IMG/VR virus record: IMGVR_UViG_3300023272_000003
Location: 1-58,118 of that record
Source: a virus
Reading direction: 5' to 3' (one strand)
Length of the DNA: 58,118 nucleotides
Shown: positions 38,283-47,120 of the stretch, piece by piece
Layout: each line of letters starts with the position of its first letter
Numbering within the stretch: position 1 is the first letter of the stretch
Notes under the pieces: generated by a model
The model's database searches: none
The model's input: only the letters and a program-made list of their open reading frames with translations
What the model was told of the DNA's origin: nothing
Program-made: the position numbers and the translations under genes

Positions 38283-38309
38283 AAAAAAAGCGGCCCCTCG
38301 GAGGTCGCT
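38283..38309 (-). terminator. Intrinsic terminator upstream of scaffold
   Basis: On the minus strand AGCGACC and GGCCGCT form a stem with one mismatch, followed by seven T. It separates the terminase-portal segment from scaffold and capsid genes, so some read-through or a separate promoter is needed. Confidence 0.7.
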
Positions 38310-38362
38310 AGGTGGTGGAATGAAAGGTTATTCGTAATACTGTGCAGAATCCGCCTTTATGC

Positions 38363-38830
38363 TTATTCCGGCATTTCGTTCAGAACGACCTGCTGTTTCA
38401 AAAGCGAGACCGTATTTTGGAATGCCTTCTCCAGCAGTTCAGGTGGCAGGTTAAGTGGATACACACTCCCGCTACGCGCCATCCCTGCCATAACGCAATC
38501 GGCTATGAAGTCCAGCACGTCAATGAGGTTCACGTTCTGTGGAATGCCGTCTTCTTGCAGTAGATGGTGCCGGTTCAACTTACGGTGGCGATCCCACCAG
38601 CCAGTTTGCACGAATCCAGTTACAAAGTCAGCATGGAACCCATCAATGTCTGTAATCTTGTCTGTGTCATGGTTCTGCGCAGACTTACCTACCTGAGCCA
38701 TAAAGAAGTCGAGTGCTTGGCGCACGTCGGAAATATGTTGCACGGAACTCGCCTGAAGCGTCTCCTTGCTGACGTTGGCGAAATCGCAGGTTCGCGTGTC
38801 TGCCGTTTCGCTCTTCCTTATGTAAATCAA
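38363..38830 (-). CDS. Conserved phage protein (DUF5662-like)
   Basis: A 155-residue protein of a family often found in phages. Conserved blocks visible: TADTRTCDFANV, HISDVRQAL, NHDTDK, FHADFVTGF, WWDRHRKLNRHHL, VNLIDVLDFIADCVMAGMAR and AFQNT. The paired His-Asp and His-His motifs resemble metal sites of HD-type proteins. The enzymatic role is not established. Confidence 0.75.
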   Translation of the reverse strand: MIYIRKSETADTRTCDFANVSKETLQASSVQHISDVRQALDFFMAQVGKSAQNHDTDKITDIDGFHADFVTGFVQTGWWDRHRKLNRHHLLQEDGIPQNVNLIDVLDFIADCVMAGMARSGSVYPLNLPPELLEKAFQNTVSLLKQQVVLNEMPE

Positions 38831-38919
38831 TGTACCAGCCGCCTTTCTGTACTTAGCCCTGGTTTATTAGTTCAACACGGTATTACGAACAGCCGAATGA
38901 AATTGGGTGTTTTTGGCGA

Positions 38920-40407
38920 CTAGGCAGCCTGCTGGGTAGACTTGGTGCCCTGCTGGTTATCAGCACTACCCTGCACAACTACGGGCCGCTTCGCAGACTC
39001 TAAGCGCAATTGTCGCGCTTCCTGCTCGGCGTCTTCTTGGGCTTTGCGCTCCATGTACTCGCTGACCTCGTCTTCTTCCCAACCTTCGCGCTTTAGATAG
39101 AGATCAATGGGGCAGCCTGCTGTTACCGCCGCCTGTGCCGCCTGCCAGAACGCAAGGTTATCTTTGGCAATCTGCGCTTTGTCTGGTCGGCGTGGATCTC
39201 CGAATATCGCCGCTATGTTGGCGTCTTCGTTCAGATTCGCTTTCTGGTAGACGTTCGCGATCTCGGTTGCCCGATGCGCTACCGTCTGCCATGCGGCAGT
39301 AAACTTCTTGATCTGTCGCTGACACTTGCCTACCAGGGGCATCTCAGCGCGACCCAGGGCTTCACCAGAGGGCCAATCGCCTCCCGTGATGCTGTGAAGG
39401 GGTGTGCGGGTCATGCGTGAAACCGCCCGCATCTTCTCATTGTAAACCGCAATGAGTTGCGACATATCACCAGAAGGGAGGACGCCGAACCGCGCTTCAT
39501 TTGTCTCGCTACGGAGTATCTTTCCCGGCCCTATTTCTAATAGTGTCGGGTTGCCATCTTCGTCTCGAACATCACCCATGCCGGTCGCCGTCAGCATCTG
39601 GAATGCCGTCAGACGTGCCGCCGCGCTGATGTCGTACTGCAGGTCATTGATCTGGTCTTGAAAACCAATCACACCGCCTGCAAGCTCCGACACGCCATAA
39701 TTGGCTGGGCCGCGCCCACTGTTGGCAAAATGAATGATAGGGATATGAAGGGGCGAACCGTCTGCTTTCTCCCACGGCTGTATATAGTGCGATTCGCCTG
39801 GAAGAGGATACGGCGAGAACGTCAGGCCGCCCAATGCACCACCACCGCCCTCCGACACATACCGCTCTAGGCGATCCTCGTACCAGACAATACGCCGTGT
39901 CATCACCATGCCATCGATCAGGGCCTGCCAGTCCTTTACGGCATACAGAGGCTCCCCCTGCGCATCGTAGGCGATGAAGACACCGCTTTGCCCGTTCCAC
40001 CAGGGTTCCCGGTGGATACAGACGCGCTCATACTCTTCCGAGTAGGAAAGCGAGACAGCGTAGTTCCCATCACGAAGCGCCGCATAGTGCGTCTCGCCGC
40101 TCTCATCGTCCAGGTTGACCCGCGTCCACCAGTCGTCGAGCCATTCCTGAACGGCAGTGTCTTCGACTTGGAACCGGAGCAACTCCAGCCGGTCTGCGTC
40201 TTCGGCTATGATCTGGTGGCACACGTTGTCGGCAAAGTCGTTGCCCAAGAGCGCCTCAAGCAGCAACTCCTGCTCTGGCGTGAGGGTTCGCAACTGCGCG
40301 CCCAACGCGTACTCCCGATAGGTCTGGATCTTTTTCGCCTGCGTGCGCTCAAAGAACGTGCTACGGTCTATCTCTATCGCTTCGTGATCTGTTTCGATTT
40401 TCGCCAT
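38920..40407 (-). CDS. Portal protein
   Basis: A 495-residue protein between terminase and the head genes. Sequence pattern of SPP1 gp6-like portals: N-terminal region ending FADNVCHQIIAEDADRL, a beta-rich wing, HSITGGDWPSGEALGRAEMPL near the stem and crown, and a Gln/Ala-rich C-terminus. It forms the dodecameric DNA gate. Confidence 0.85.
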   Translation of the reverse strand: MAKIETDHEAIEIDRSTFFERTQAKKIQTYREYALGAQLRTLTPEQELLLEALLGNDFADNVCHQIIAEDADRLELLRFQVEDTAVQEWLDDWWTRVNLDDESGETHYAALRDGNYAVSLSYSEEYERVCIHREPWWNGQSGVFIAYDAQGEPLYAVKDWQALIDGMVMTRRIVWYEDRLERYVSEGGGGALGGLTFSPYPLPGESHYIQPWEKADGSPLHIPIIHFANSGRGPANYGVSELAGGVIGFQDQINDLQYDISAAARLTAFQMLTATGMGDVRDEDGNPTLLEIGPGKILRSETNEARFGVLPSGDMSQLIAVYNEKMRAVSRMTRTPLHSITGGDWPSGEALGRAEMPLVGKCQRQIKKFTAAWQTVAHRATEIANVYQKANLNEDANIAAIFGDPRRPDKAQIAKDNLAFWQAAQAAVTAGCPIDLYLKREGWEEDEVSEYMERKAQEDAEQEARQLRLESAKRPVVVQGSADNQQGTKSTQQAA

Positions 40408-40412
40408 AGAGA

Positions 40413-41783
40413 TTAGTATTCCGACTGCCGCCGCTGCTGCTTCGCCTTTGCGCTTCCGTAGGTGCTGACCGTGACTGTCTTGCTGCCACTCAGTTTATCG
40501 ACATAGGCCACTGCGTACCGCATCGTATCCATGCCGTGGTCGTACTCTTTTACCGGCTCTTCCTTGTTGGGTTTACCGTCAGCACCCTTTGCCCAGAGGT
40601 AGACCTCGAACTCCTGCTCGGTACAGGTTGGCTTCTTCTTATCAAGCAGTTCCTGATCGGGTTCGACCAATGCTCCCTCAAGCAAAAAAATACGGGCTTT
40701 ATTGTCGCCGGCAACCTTGAGCCTCTGTTGTACGGCCTGTATTCCGGGTGAAACTGACTTCCATGCCGCCACGGTCTGGATACCTGCGGCTTTCATCGTC
40801 GCGCGGTCCTCTGCATCATGGTCGGCTATCGTGGCTTCATAGTGCTCATTCCCAGACAGAGCGATAATCTGCTTGGTGAGGTCCGCAACGAGCCGCTGTG
40901 TCTGGTATATCTCCCTGTAGAGATACATCCGGCCATCGGGATCAATAGCCCACCACTGACAGCAGAAAGGGTTCGTGTACCCGAAGTCAATAGACCGGAT
41001 GCGCCGCCACTCTCGCGGTATCTCGAATGGCCGTCGCTTGATATGCAGTGCACGGTCAAACGCTTCGTAAACAGCGCCTTCCGCCTGTACCCACTTGCCG
41101 AGCCGCAAACGCTGATAACGTGAACCGGTCAGGCTGTCCAGAATGGCAAGCGACCGCACTCCCTGCGGGGTGATGTTCCCGGCCTCATCGAACAGCGTAG
41201 GATTGTCTTCGTGCCTGCTCTCCAGCAAGCGCAAGCCTTGCCGCGTCTTGATCCAGTGTGACGGCGGCCCAGGGTTGGCATCTCCAAACATACGCGTGTA
41301 GGGCATCACCGCGCCGCGCCCTGTACAGCGCGTCGTCAGCGTCTCCCAGTCCTCAAGAGTGAATTCCTCTGCCTGATTGACATAGAAGAAATCGCGCTCA
41401 GAAGACAACGCCTTGCCGGGATTGTCCAGGCCGATCACCCAGAGGCGCGAACCGTTCGGGTACTGGAACCACTCCGGCTTTTCGCCCCCATAGGCTTTAA
41501 TTGGGCTGTCGGGGCCGATCACACGAATAAAGGTTTTTATCGCACTTCCGACAAGGGAGGAATAGGTCTTGCGGGCCATAACTCCCTGTGCGCCAGGATA
41601 CTTCCACAACAGAGCGTCGATGTAGTTACAACAGCCCCAGGTCTTGCCGGTTTCGGCTGGGCCTGACACAATGGCTTCAAAGTCGCGAGTCTGCCACAAC
41701 TCCTTAACAGCACCGCGAGGGCAAAAACCTCCGGTCTCTCCCTCGCGCAGTTCTGCTATCTGGTATCGTGCTGTCTGAACCAT
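40413..41783 (-). CDS. terL: Terminase large subunit
   Basis: A 456-residue protein. ATPase: Walker A GPAETGKT (41-48), Walker B region DFFYVNQAEE (131-140). Nuclease: SIDFGYTNP (Asp266), IADHDAEDR (Asp321/323) and a later DHGMDTMRY, the three acidic positions of the RNase H-like nuclease. It packages DNA through the portal. Confidence 0.92.
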   Translation of the reverse strand: MVQTARYQIAELREGETGGFCPRGAVKELWQTRDFEAIVSGPAETGKTWGCCNYIDALLWKYPGAQGVMARKTYSSLVGSAIKTFIRVIGPDSPIKAYGGEKPEWFQYPNGSRLWVIGLDNPGKALSSERDFFYVNQAEEFTLEDWETLTTRCTGRGAVMPYTRMFGDANPGPPSHWIKTRQGLRLLESRHEDNPTLFDEAGNITPQGVRSLAILDSLTGSRYQRLRLGKWVQAEGAVYEAFDRALHIKRRPFEIPREWRRIRSIDFGYTNPFCCQWWAIDPDGRMYLYREIYQTQRLVADLTKQIIALSGNEHYEATIADHDAEDRATMKAAGIQTVAAWKSVSPGIQAVQQRLKVAGDNKARIFLLEGALVEPDQELLDKKKPTCTEQEFEVYLWAKGADGKPNKEEPVKEYDHGMDTMRYAVAYVDKLSGSKTVTVSTYGSAKAKQQRRQSEY

Positions 41784-42278
41784 CTACAAGTCTTCCATCT
41801 TGACCCCGCTGATAATCTTCACAAACAAAGGCTTGTCGGGGTTGCCCGTGATTTCTTGGCTATCTCCCCAATCAGTCTTGCGTCGGCGTTTTAGCCATGA
41901 TTCTGCGGCGCGCCAATCGAACTCTTCAGCAGTATATTCAGTTTCCGTTACTTCTTCTAAAGCCACCGGCTCTTCGACCGTCGTGCCGTCGGGGTGTTTG
42001 ATCTTGCGAGTCTTAAAAATCGTTTTGACTGTTCGGCTTTTGTGGCCCGACTGAAAGCCGCCCGCAGCTTTTTTCATTACTTCGGAATACTCAGCCTCAC
42101 ACTGAGCTTCTGCCTGCGTAACAGCATTGCAAAACTCTGCAAAACTCTTCAACCAACGAGTGAAAGTAGAATAATCAATGCCAACACATTCAGCCGAAGC
42201 AGCACGCGAAACGCCTTGACTCAAAGCCCTTACGATAGCCGCAGCCTTTTCATCGCTATATTTAGTAGGTCTTGGCAT
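41784..42278 (-). CDS. terS: Terminase small subunit
   Basis: A 164-residue protein. An N-terminal helix-turn-helix (SRAASAECVGIDYSTFTRWLK) recognises DNA; a long coiled region oligomerises; the C-terminal WRAAESWLKRRRKTDWGD is typical of this family. The ATG at 42278 is preferred; GTG at 42290 is also in frame. The gene-free stretch upstream is the natural place for a packaging site. Confidence 0.85.
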   Translation of the reverse strand: MPRPTKYSDEKAAAIVRALSQGVSRAASAECVGIDYSTFTRWLKSFAEFCNAVTQAEAQCEAEYSEVMKKAAGGFQSGHKSRTVKTIFKTRKIKHPDGTTVEEPVALEEVTETEYTAEEFDWRAAESWLKRRRKTDWGDSQEITGNPDKPLFVKIISGVKMEDL

Positions 42279-42290
42279 ATTTGCACTCAC

Positions 42291-42670
42291 AAATCAGAAG
42301 CCCGCAGGGAGCGGGGCGAGTACGCTCAACCTGCGGGCGCGTGCTGACGTGGAGGGGTCGGCACAGGGTGGGTAAGTTGTTCTGTGCGGGTCAGATTTGC
42401 ACTGACCGGGTGGTACCTTCCCACCGAGGTTTTCCCTCGGCATACCCCCGTAGGACGCCAACGCTGATGTACCTACCACCGTCGAAGCCGCTGTGTATCG
42501 CGAACACACCGCCGCACAAGGTTAAAAGTTGTCAGTAGTCCAGAATCACCGAATGGCTACGGCCCGCACTGGATGCTCCGCCAGAGTAGAGCGGGGTCGT
42601 CAACCTATGGCAGACGACTGGCGGATCGTAAGGTGATCCCCTGCGTGTCCTATCCACGCCGCTACTGATC
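42291..42670. other. Gene-free, hairpin-rich region upstream of terminase
   Basis: No plausible gene in about 380 bases. Successive stems: 42300-42308/42330-42338 (9 bp); 42361-42366/42382-42387; 42389-42394/42402-42407; 42409-42413/42421-42425; 42424-42429/42435-42440; 42577-42584/42618-42625 (8 bp) enclosing 42597-42601/42613-42617; 42643-42647/42655-42659. This could be a structured RNA, a long leader, or a packaging (cos/pac) site. Confidence 0.6.
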
Positions 42671-42676
42671 GAAAGC

Positions 42677-42706
42677 AAAAGCCCCCAGCGGTTAGGCGGA
42701 GGGCTT
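42677..42706 (-). terminator. Intrinsic terminator of the leftward early operon
   Basis: On the minus strand AGCCCTC pairs with the GGGGGCT side and TTTTGCTTT follows. It lies about 200 bases beyond the stop at 42914 and separates early genes from the terminase operon. Confidence 0.7.
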
Positions 42707-42913
42707 CACAGAAAGGGAAGGGGACTTAGTTCGTCTCTCACGACTACAGGAATTTCGCCTGCATGTAGCCGGTCTCAGTTAAGCCCGGCATTCCGTCCCC
42801 ACATTTTCAGCAGAGGACACGTAGTCCTCTCACCAGTAAGTATAGCCGGTTTTCTCATGGGATGCAATAGGTTTTATAAGCGCAATTAATTATTTTTCAG
42901 AGATTTATCAGAT
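42707..42913. other. Structured 3' untranslated stretch
   Basis: No gene. Contains a 7-bp hairpin (AGAGGAC/GTCCTCT, 42812-42830) and a CTACA...TGTAG stem near 42745-42770, then an AT-rich part next to the stop at 42914. Confidence 0.5.
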
Positions 42914-43408
42914 TCAGGCCGCCTCTCGCTCCTCAATCTCCCGCAATTTGCCTTCCACCCTGCGGGAGAGGATGCGCCCCAGTTTGTTCAACTCGCGCCC
43001 TAGAGCCTGCTGGGCAGTAACATCTTCCTTTGCCATCGCGGTATCACCCCGCTCTGCAATGTAGGTGAACCGCTCTTCGATCAGGTGCGAGGGGGTGAAG
43101 TCCAGAGTCACGACCGGAGTCGCGTTCGCAATGATCTGGGCTTCTGCCGCGTCGTAAGCGTCATTCAGTCGCTTTAGGATCGATTTGCACTGTGACGCTT
43201 TGACCTGCGGCGAGATCCTGGCGCAAAGTTGCTCTACCGTGTAGGGCGGCTCATCTCCCTGCCCCCAATGGGATAGAACGAACATCTGATAATCACGCCC
43301 GGTGAACAACTTCCGCGCCAATTCCCGGCTCTGGAGTTCACAGAGGGTCGGCTTGCGCTTGCGTGGCCTCCCACCGGTTCGTAGTCGCATATTCTCATTG
43401 TCTGCCAT
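42914..43408 (-). CDS. Hypothetical DNA-binding-type protein
   Basis: A 164-residue protein. N-terminal RTGGRPRKRKP is an AT-hook-like motif. The middle has VEQLCARISPQVKASQCKSILKRL, a possible helix-turn-helix, and the C-terminus is helical and charged. It is the last gene of the leftward early operon. It could be a second small-terminase-like or regulatory protein. Confidence 0.7.
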   Translation of the reverse strand: MADNENMRLRTGGRPRKRKPTLCELQSRELARKLFTGRDYQMFVLSHWGQGDEPPYTVEQLCARISPQVKASQCKSILKRLNDAYDAAEAQIIANATPVVTLDFTPSHLIEERFTYIAERGDTAMAKEDVTAQQALGRELNKLGRILSRRVEGKLREIEEREAA

Positions 43409-43433
43409 CTTGCGCTATCCTTTCGTGTTCGCC

Positions 43434-43733
43434 CTATTTGATCATCTGAGAGAAAAAGCCATGTTGACGTAGATGATCCTCGCCTGACTGCTGGTCTGGC
43501 ATCCAGTGTCCACAGAGGCAAGTAACACCGCTGTAGGGGTCCATTTCGTCCCAGTTGAACCCATGCGCCTTGTATTCCAACGTCGGGAGCATTTCAGTCA
43601 GATTGATCAAAAGAGCATCTTGATCCGCCTGTGAAAGTTGCCCACACCAATGGTAGAATCCGGGGTATCTTCGGAAAACATTAAGCACCTTTTGCGCTTC
43701 ATGCTCGGCCATGCTCATATCACACTTTTCCAT
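43434..43733 (-). CDS. Small protein with C2H2-like finger
   Basis: A 99-residue protein from the ATG seven bases after AAGGAGG (a GTG one codon earlier is possible). TCLCGHWMPDQQSGEDHLRQH near the end has the CxC...H...H pattern of a small zinc finger. The N-terminal part is helical. Confidence 0.7.
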   Translation of the reverse strand: MEKCDMSMAEHEAQKVLNVFRRYPGFYHWCGQLSQADQDALLINLTEMLPTLEYKAHGFNWDEMDPYSGVTCLCGHWMPDQQSGEDHLRQHGFFSQMIK

Positions 43734-43757
43734 CACGCTGCCTCCTTCACCTTCGCC

Positions 43758-44120
43758 CTATGCCTCTTCGGTGTCGCCCGTATCTGCCTCATCCGTCTGG
43801 AAGAGGATCTGCGTAACCCCATCATCTCCGCCCATAGTCCAATGTAGCACGCTCGAACGCTCACAAAGCGCCGCTGCTTCGAGGAACCTTTGCCGAAACG
43901 CGTCTCCCCGGTCGCTCTCTTCCCACCCCTCTTTGCTCCCATCCGGGCCTAAGAGCCACGTCTGGCATTGACCGTTGACCATCAGGAGCGAAGGGCCGGA
44001 AATGGTCTTACCGAAAACCGGATCTTGCTGCAGTGCTTCCATCGCCTGAATCGCTTCCCGAAACCCCTTCCCCCATTCAGGCAGATGCGCGACGACGAAC
44101 TGATTGAAAATGTATCCCAC
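43758..44120 (-). CDS. Hypothetical protein
   Basis: A 120-residue protein, helical N-terminus (FREAIQAMEALQQD), beta strands in the middle (SLLMVNGQCQTWLLGPDG), very acidic end. Not recognised; part of the leftward run of small genes. Confidence 0.7.
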   Translation of the reverse strand: MGYIFNQFVVAHLPEWGKGFREAIQAMEALQQDPVFGKTISGPSLLMVNGQCQTWLLGPDGSKEGWEESDRGDAFRQRFLEAAALCERSSVLHWTMGGDDGVTQILFQTDEADTGDTEEA

Positions 44121-44131
44121 ACCGCGCCTCC

Positions 44132-44347
44132 CTATTTGATCGGCTTCAGAGTAGCCTCATAAGCCTCCACACGTTTACGCCATTCCTCTTTTAACAGCGT
44201 AAGCGTTCCAAGAGCCACGGCAGTATATTCTGGGTCATCGCCAGGATTAACTACCATTGCCTCCATAAACATCTCCATAAACTTCAAGGCTTCCTTATGC
44301 CCGAATAGGCGCGCATGTTCGTACACAGTCAAGTCAGGTTTGTCCAC
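44132..44347 (-). CDS. Small helical protein, GTG start
   Basis: A 71-residue protein read from GTG seven bases after AGGAGG. Helical with EHARLFGHKEALKFMEMFMEAM and LLKEEWRKRVEAYEATL. Acidic with many Met. Unknown role. Confidence 0.7.
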   Translation of the reverse strand: MDKPDLTVYEHARLFGHKEALKFMEMFMEAMVVNPGDDPEYTAVALGTLTLLKEEWRKRVEAYEATLKPIK

Positions 44348-44358
44348 CGTCGCACCTC

Positions 44359-44595
44359 CTATCTCCACTCCGCGCACCCATTTTGATGAGGACCAGCGTG
44401 CCCCTTTTGAAGCCTGCAAGACTTCGCGGGCAAATACCGAGAGGGAAGGATCGTGTCACCACATACCTCTGTGATGGCTGAACCGTCTGGATTCCGATCA
44501 GGAGCCGTACAGCCTCCCTTTGCCTCTGGAGAGCCCAATTTGACGCCACAAGCAGAGCAGACGCCGTTATCCCAATACCACTGATGTTCTTTCAT
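44359..44595 (-). CDS. Small Cys-rich protein
   Basis: A 78-residue protein with SD AGGAGG. CSACGVKL, then three more Cys and GHAGPHQNGC: enough ligands for one or two zinc ions. No family is recognised. Confidence 0.7.
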   Translation of the reverse strand: MKEHQWYWDNGVCSACGVKLGSPEAKGGCTAPDRNPDGSAITEVCGDTILPSRYLPAKSCRLQKGHAGPHQNGCAEWR

Positions 44596-44606
44596 CGGTT
44601 CGCCTC

Positions 44607-44849
44607 CTATGGCCTGTAAGGCTTCTGTGTCGCCCTGAAAGCCGCGTACTCCGCATTGATCGGCGCTTGCTCCTCAGGGCTTCGGTAGCACCGCTTATCA
44701 GGCCCGTACGACACTCTGCCGCAGGTCTTGCATCGGAACATCTGCTTTCCAGACCCGGAGGCTTCTTCCGGCCAGGGGAGCGCCTCCCACTCACCGCTAT
44801 GGTGTGGTTCCTGTGCGGCTAACTCCATCAGGAATTCACGAATTGGCAT
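44607..44849 (-). CDS. Small zinc-ribbon-like protein
   Basis: An 80-residue protein from the ATG after GGGGAGA. FRCKTCGRVSYGPDKRCY gives a Cys3 knuckle; a charged helical tail follows. The first codons overlap the end of the upstream gene. Confidence 0.65.
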   Translation of the reverse strand: MPIREFLMELAAQEPHHSGEWEALPWPEEASGSGKQMFRCKTCGRVSYGPDKRCYRSPEEQAPINAEYAAFRATQKPYRP

Positions 44850-45210
44850 CGTTCTCCCCTTCCCGCTCCCGCACAACCCGATACAGCGCCCGGAGCGCCT
44901 CGTCGGGAGTTGAGCCGTATCCCTTGCAGTGTGTCCGCACACATTTGGCAACGAACTCTCCAGGCTCCTCATTGAACGCGATACAAAGCCACTTCATGAA
45001 ATCATTGTTCAGTCTGTGGAAGCACCGCGTCATCTCCTCCACCGTCGGCGCGTCAGGCGGCAGCTCTTCCTTCGCCCGTTGGTAGCCGCGCTCCTCTGCC
45101 TGCCGGATAGCAATAGCGGCTGTCTCTACATTCTGCCGCCACGACCTGCCCAAGTTTCCACGCAGGACGCCTTCCGCGATCTCCTCCGGTGTCAACTGCT
45201 CATCACTCAT
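44836..45210 (-). CDS. Hypothetical protein
   Basis: A 124-residue helical protein starting at MSDEQL, whose start overlaps the upstream stop. It contains ATVEEMTRCFHRLNND-type and KWLCIAFNEEPGEFVAKCV segments. No motif is recognised. Confidence 0.7.
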   Translation of the reverse strand: MSDEQLTPEEIAEGVLRGNLGRSWRQNVETAAIAIRQAEERGYQRAKEELPPDAPTVEEMTRCFHRLNNDFMKWLCIAFNEEPGEFVAKCVRTHCKGYGSTPDEALRALYRVVREREGENDANS

Positions 45211-45424
45211 GGCCTGCCTCACTGTTCTGTGTATCCCGTATCATGCGGCGCAGATAGTACTCAAACTGCTCCTTGTCTTCCCGGTACTTTTGCTCTGCCT
45301 CAGCCCGATCATGCTCCTCCTGAATGCGCCGCATCTCCCCCACACGAAATACCTTATCGATGCTAATACACACCATAATGCCGAACGTGACGCCGCCGAA
45401 GAACACGGCAAGATAGGTCATCAT
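45203..45424 (-). CDS. Small N-terminally anchored coiled-coil protein
   Basis: A 73-residue protein: membrane segment at 3-22 (YLAVFFGGVTFGIMVCISI), then a highly charged coiled coil (RRIQEEHDRAEAEQKYREDK). The start is coupled by ATGA to 45421-45624. Possibly an early membrane effector. Confidence 0.7.
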   Translation of the reverse strand: MMTYLAVFFGGVTFGIMVCISIDKVFRVGEMRRIQEEHDRAEAEQKYREDKEQFEYYLRRMIRDTQNSEAGHE

Positions 45425-45624
45425 CTTTGGCGCTCCTGTTCTTTCTTCCGCCGGTATTCCCTCAGAGCCTGCAACGCATCCGCGCTCATGTTCCAAGCCG
45501 CATCTTCCCCGCTCTTTACCCAGAAGTCCAAAGCATTCGCCATCTGGTCAACGAGCGCGCGGGGCAAGGTCTCCATCGGAGTATGATCCTGACGGACGTA
45601 GGTAGGTGTTTTACTCAGATCCAT
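45421..45624 (-). CDS. Small hypothetical protein
   Basis: A 67-residue protein with a TGATG overlap at its start and ATGA at its end. Helical C-terminus, basic (LREYRRKKEQERQR). Not recognised. Confidence 0.65.
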   Translation of the reverse strand: MDLSKTPTYVRQDHTPMETLPRALVDQMANALDFWVKSGEDAAWNMSADALQALREYRRKKEQERQR

Positions 45625-46022
45625 CAGGTTGCTTCCTCACCTGACAGCGCGTTCCAATGTGCCACAGCGTCGTAAGTGCCTGCAAGAGAAATGTGCTCAT
45701 CGAAATCCTCTGTGAAGTACACTTTCCCCTGTTTAATCTTCTCGTCCATAGTTTCGCTCTCCTCTTCCGCGCCTTCCTCAAAAGTCGGCACCCTCAGCCC
45801 CTCGGCGCGCAACAGTGCCTCCACCAGCGCCACCTGCCCGCAGTCCTCCCCGTTGCAGACCCCGATTGCCTCCCGCGCCACTTCCTCCCAGGGCGTCTCA
45901 GGATCAGCACAGGTCTGTTCGTATGCCCAACGCTTCCCGGCCTCGATCAGCACCGCGTGCTCCCGCTCCAGAGCCTCACAGCGCAACTCCCAGTACTCCT
46001 GGTCGGATACGGCTCTGCTCAT
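45624..46022 (-). CDS. Hypothetical protein
   Basis: A 132-residue acidic protein, helical first half (WELRCEALEREHAVLIEAG), CNGEDCG in the middle, and a C-terminal DAVAHWNAL. ATGA coupling on the upstream side. Unknown role. Confidence 0.7.
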   Translation of the reverse strand: MSRAVSDQEYWELRCEALEREHAVLIEAGKRWAYEQTCADPETPWEEVAREAIGVCNGEDCGQVALVEALLRAEGLRVPTFEEGAEEESETMDEKIKQGKVYFTEDFDEHISLAGTYDAVAHWNALSGEEAT

Positions 46023-46387
46023 GCGCCACGCTCCTTTTCTGCCAGCAGGGAGAGGGCGGCGCGGGCCTTTGCTCCAGGTGCAGGCTCTCCCTCAGCCAGC
46101 GTCACCTCATCGTCGGTATCATCCCATATCGGCTTCAGAGGCTCGCACAATGCGCGCACGTAGCTCTGAGGCGCACCGTAGAACTCCAGCGCCTCCCGCA
46201 TGGCCTGGAACGTCGCGACGGGGAGGGTGACGGTCTGCATTGTGTCTCTGATGGGCGCAGCAACGAACGGAAGCGGCTTGCCCCCACAAATACACTCCCC
46301 CGGAACGTTCCCCCGCTTCTGGAGCGCATCAGACACCAATGCAGGGCAAAATATCGAATGGGTTATGTTCTCTGTCTCTCCGCTCAT
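46019..46387 (-). CDS. Hypothetical protein
   Basis: A 122-residue protein; start fixed by the ATGA overlap with 46384-46710. CECICGGKP-like Cys pair (ECICGGKPLPF), then TVTLPVATFQAMREALEFYG, a pattern common in small phage proteins. No function is known. Confidence 0.7.
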   Translation of the reverse strand: MSGETENITHSIFCPALVSDALQKRGNVPGECICGGKPLPFVAAPIRDTMQTVTLPVATFQAMREALEFYGAPQSYVRALCEPLKPIWDDTDDEVTLAEGEPAPGAKARAALSLLAEKERGA

Positions 46388-46710
46388 CGCTGATCCTCGT
46401 ACTGCTTCGGCGCAGAGAACTCCCAATAGATGCCACTGGAGTCGCGTGGATCTTGGCCGCCCTGCCATCTGTCGGCCTCAGTGACGTTCCAAGCCTGCCG
46501 GAAGTGCCTCAGAACGATTCCGTAAACGGCGCTCCTTTCCGGTTCGAGTATGCCAATTCGCTTTTTAGATCCAAACGCCAGATTCTTCAGTTGGCTGTTG
46601 ATAGTCTCCACTAGCCTGCCTGCCCTGGCTTGCTCACTCATGTCCAACTTGTAAGCCTGCTCCGGTTTCACCACCGGCGGCAACTGAATGTCAAACGCTT
46701 CCGTCTTCAT
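46384..46710 (-). CDS. Hypothetical protein
   Basis: A 108-residue protein with a helical middle (RAGRLVETINSQLKNLAFGS) and aromatic C-terminus (SGIYWEFSAP). Not recognised. Confidence 0.7.
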   Translation of the reverse strand: MKTEAFDIQLPPVVKPEQAYKLDMSEQARAGRLVETINSQLKNLAFGSKKRIGILEPERSAVYGIVLRHFRQAWNVTEADRWQGGQDPRDSSGIYWEFSAPKQYEDQR

Positions 46711-46726
46711 GCTCTCACCTTCCTAT

Positions 46727-47011
46727 CTAAGCGGGAACTGGGTTAAACCCAAACTTCGGCAAATCCCTCATAAGGGCTAGTTTCTCATGTGTCGCGTAGG
46801 GGTAAAAGGTAGCAACAGCCTTTTCATCCTCCCACTCGGAAAGGCTGAAAAGATAGGTTCTATCGCCGTCCCAATCCTCTGCCTTCAACAGCAGAGGATT
46901 GGGGAATGCCGTTGCATACCGCTTCTCCCAAATCTGGATTTCGGGTTCTGTCTCAGCCCCTCGAAAAAGGTGTATCTCAATTCGGAAAGTAATCTCTCTG
47001 TGTGCGCTCAT
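46727..47011 (-). CDS. Hypothetical protein
   Basis: A 94-residue protein from the ATG after GGGAGG. Beta-rich (EITFRIEIHLFRG, RTYLFSLSEW). Possibly a small beta-barrel or ferredoxin-like fold; no family is recognised. Confidence 0.7.
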   Translation of the reverse strand: MSAHREITFRIEIHLFRGAETEPEIQIWEKRYATAFPNPLLLKAEDWDGDRTYLFSLSEWEDEKAVATFYPYATHEKLALMRDLPKFGFNPVPA

Positions 47012-47120
47012 GCTCTCACCTCCCTGCTCTGTCTTGGAGTGGATGCGGCTTTGGAAAGAAGGGGTTTCAAGGCAGGAGCATCCACACTCCTCCAAAGCCT
47101 GCATTTCCTACCTTGTGCCC

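Noticed and set aside
42294-42538. Short frames across the structured region
   Set aside because: They have no ribosome sites, odd composition, and cross several stable stems.
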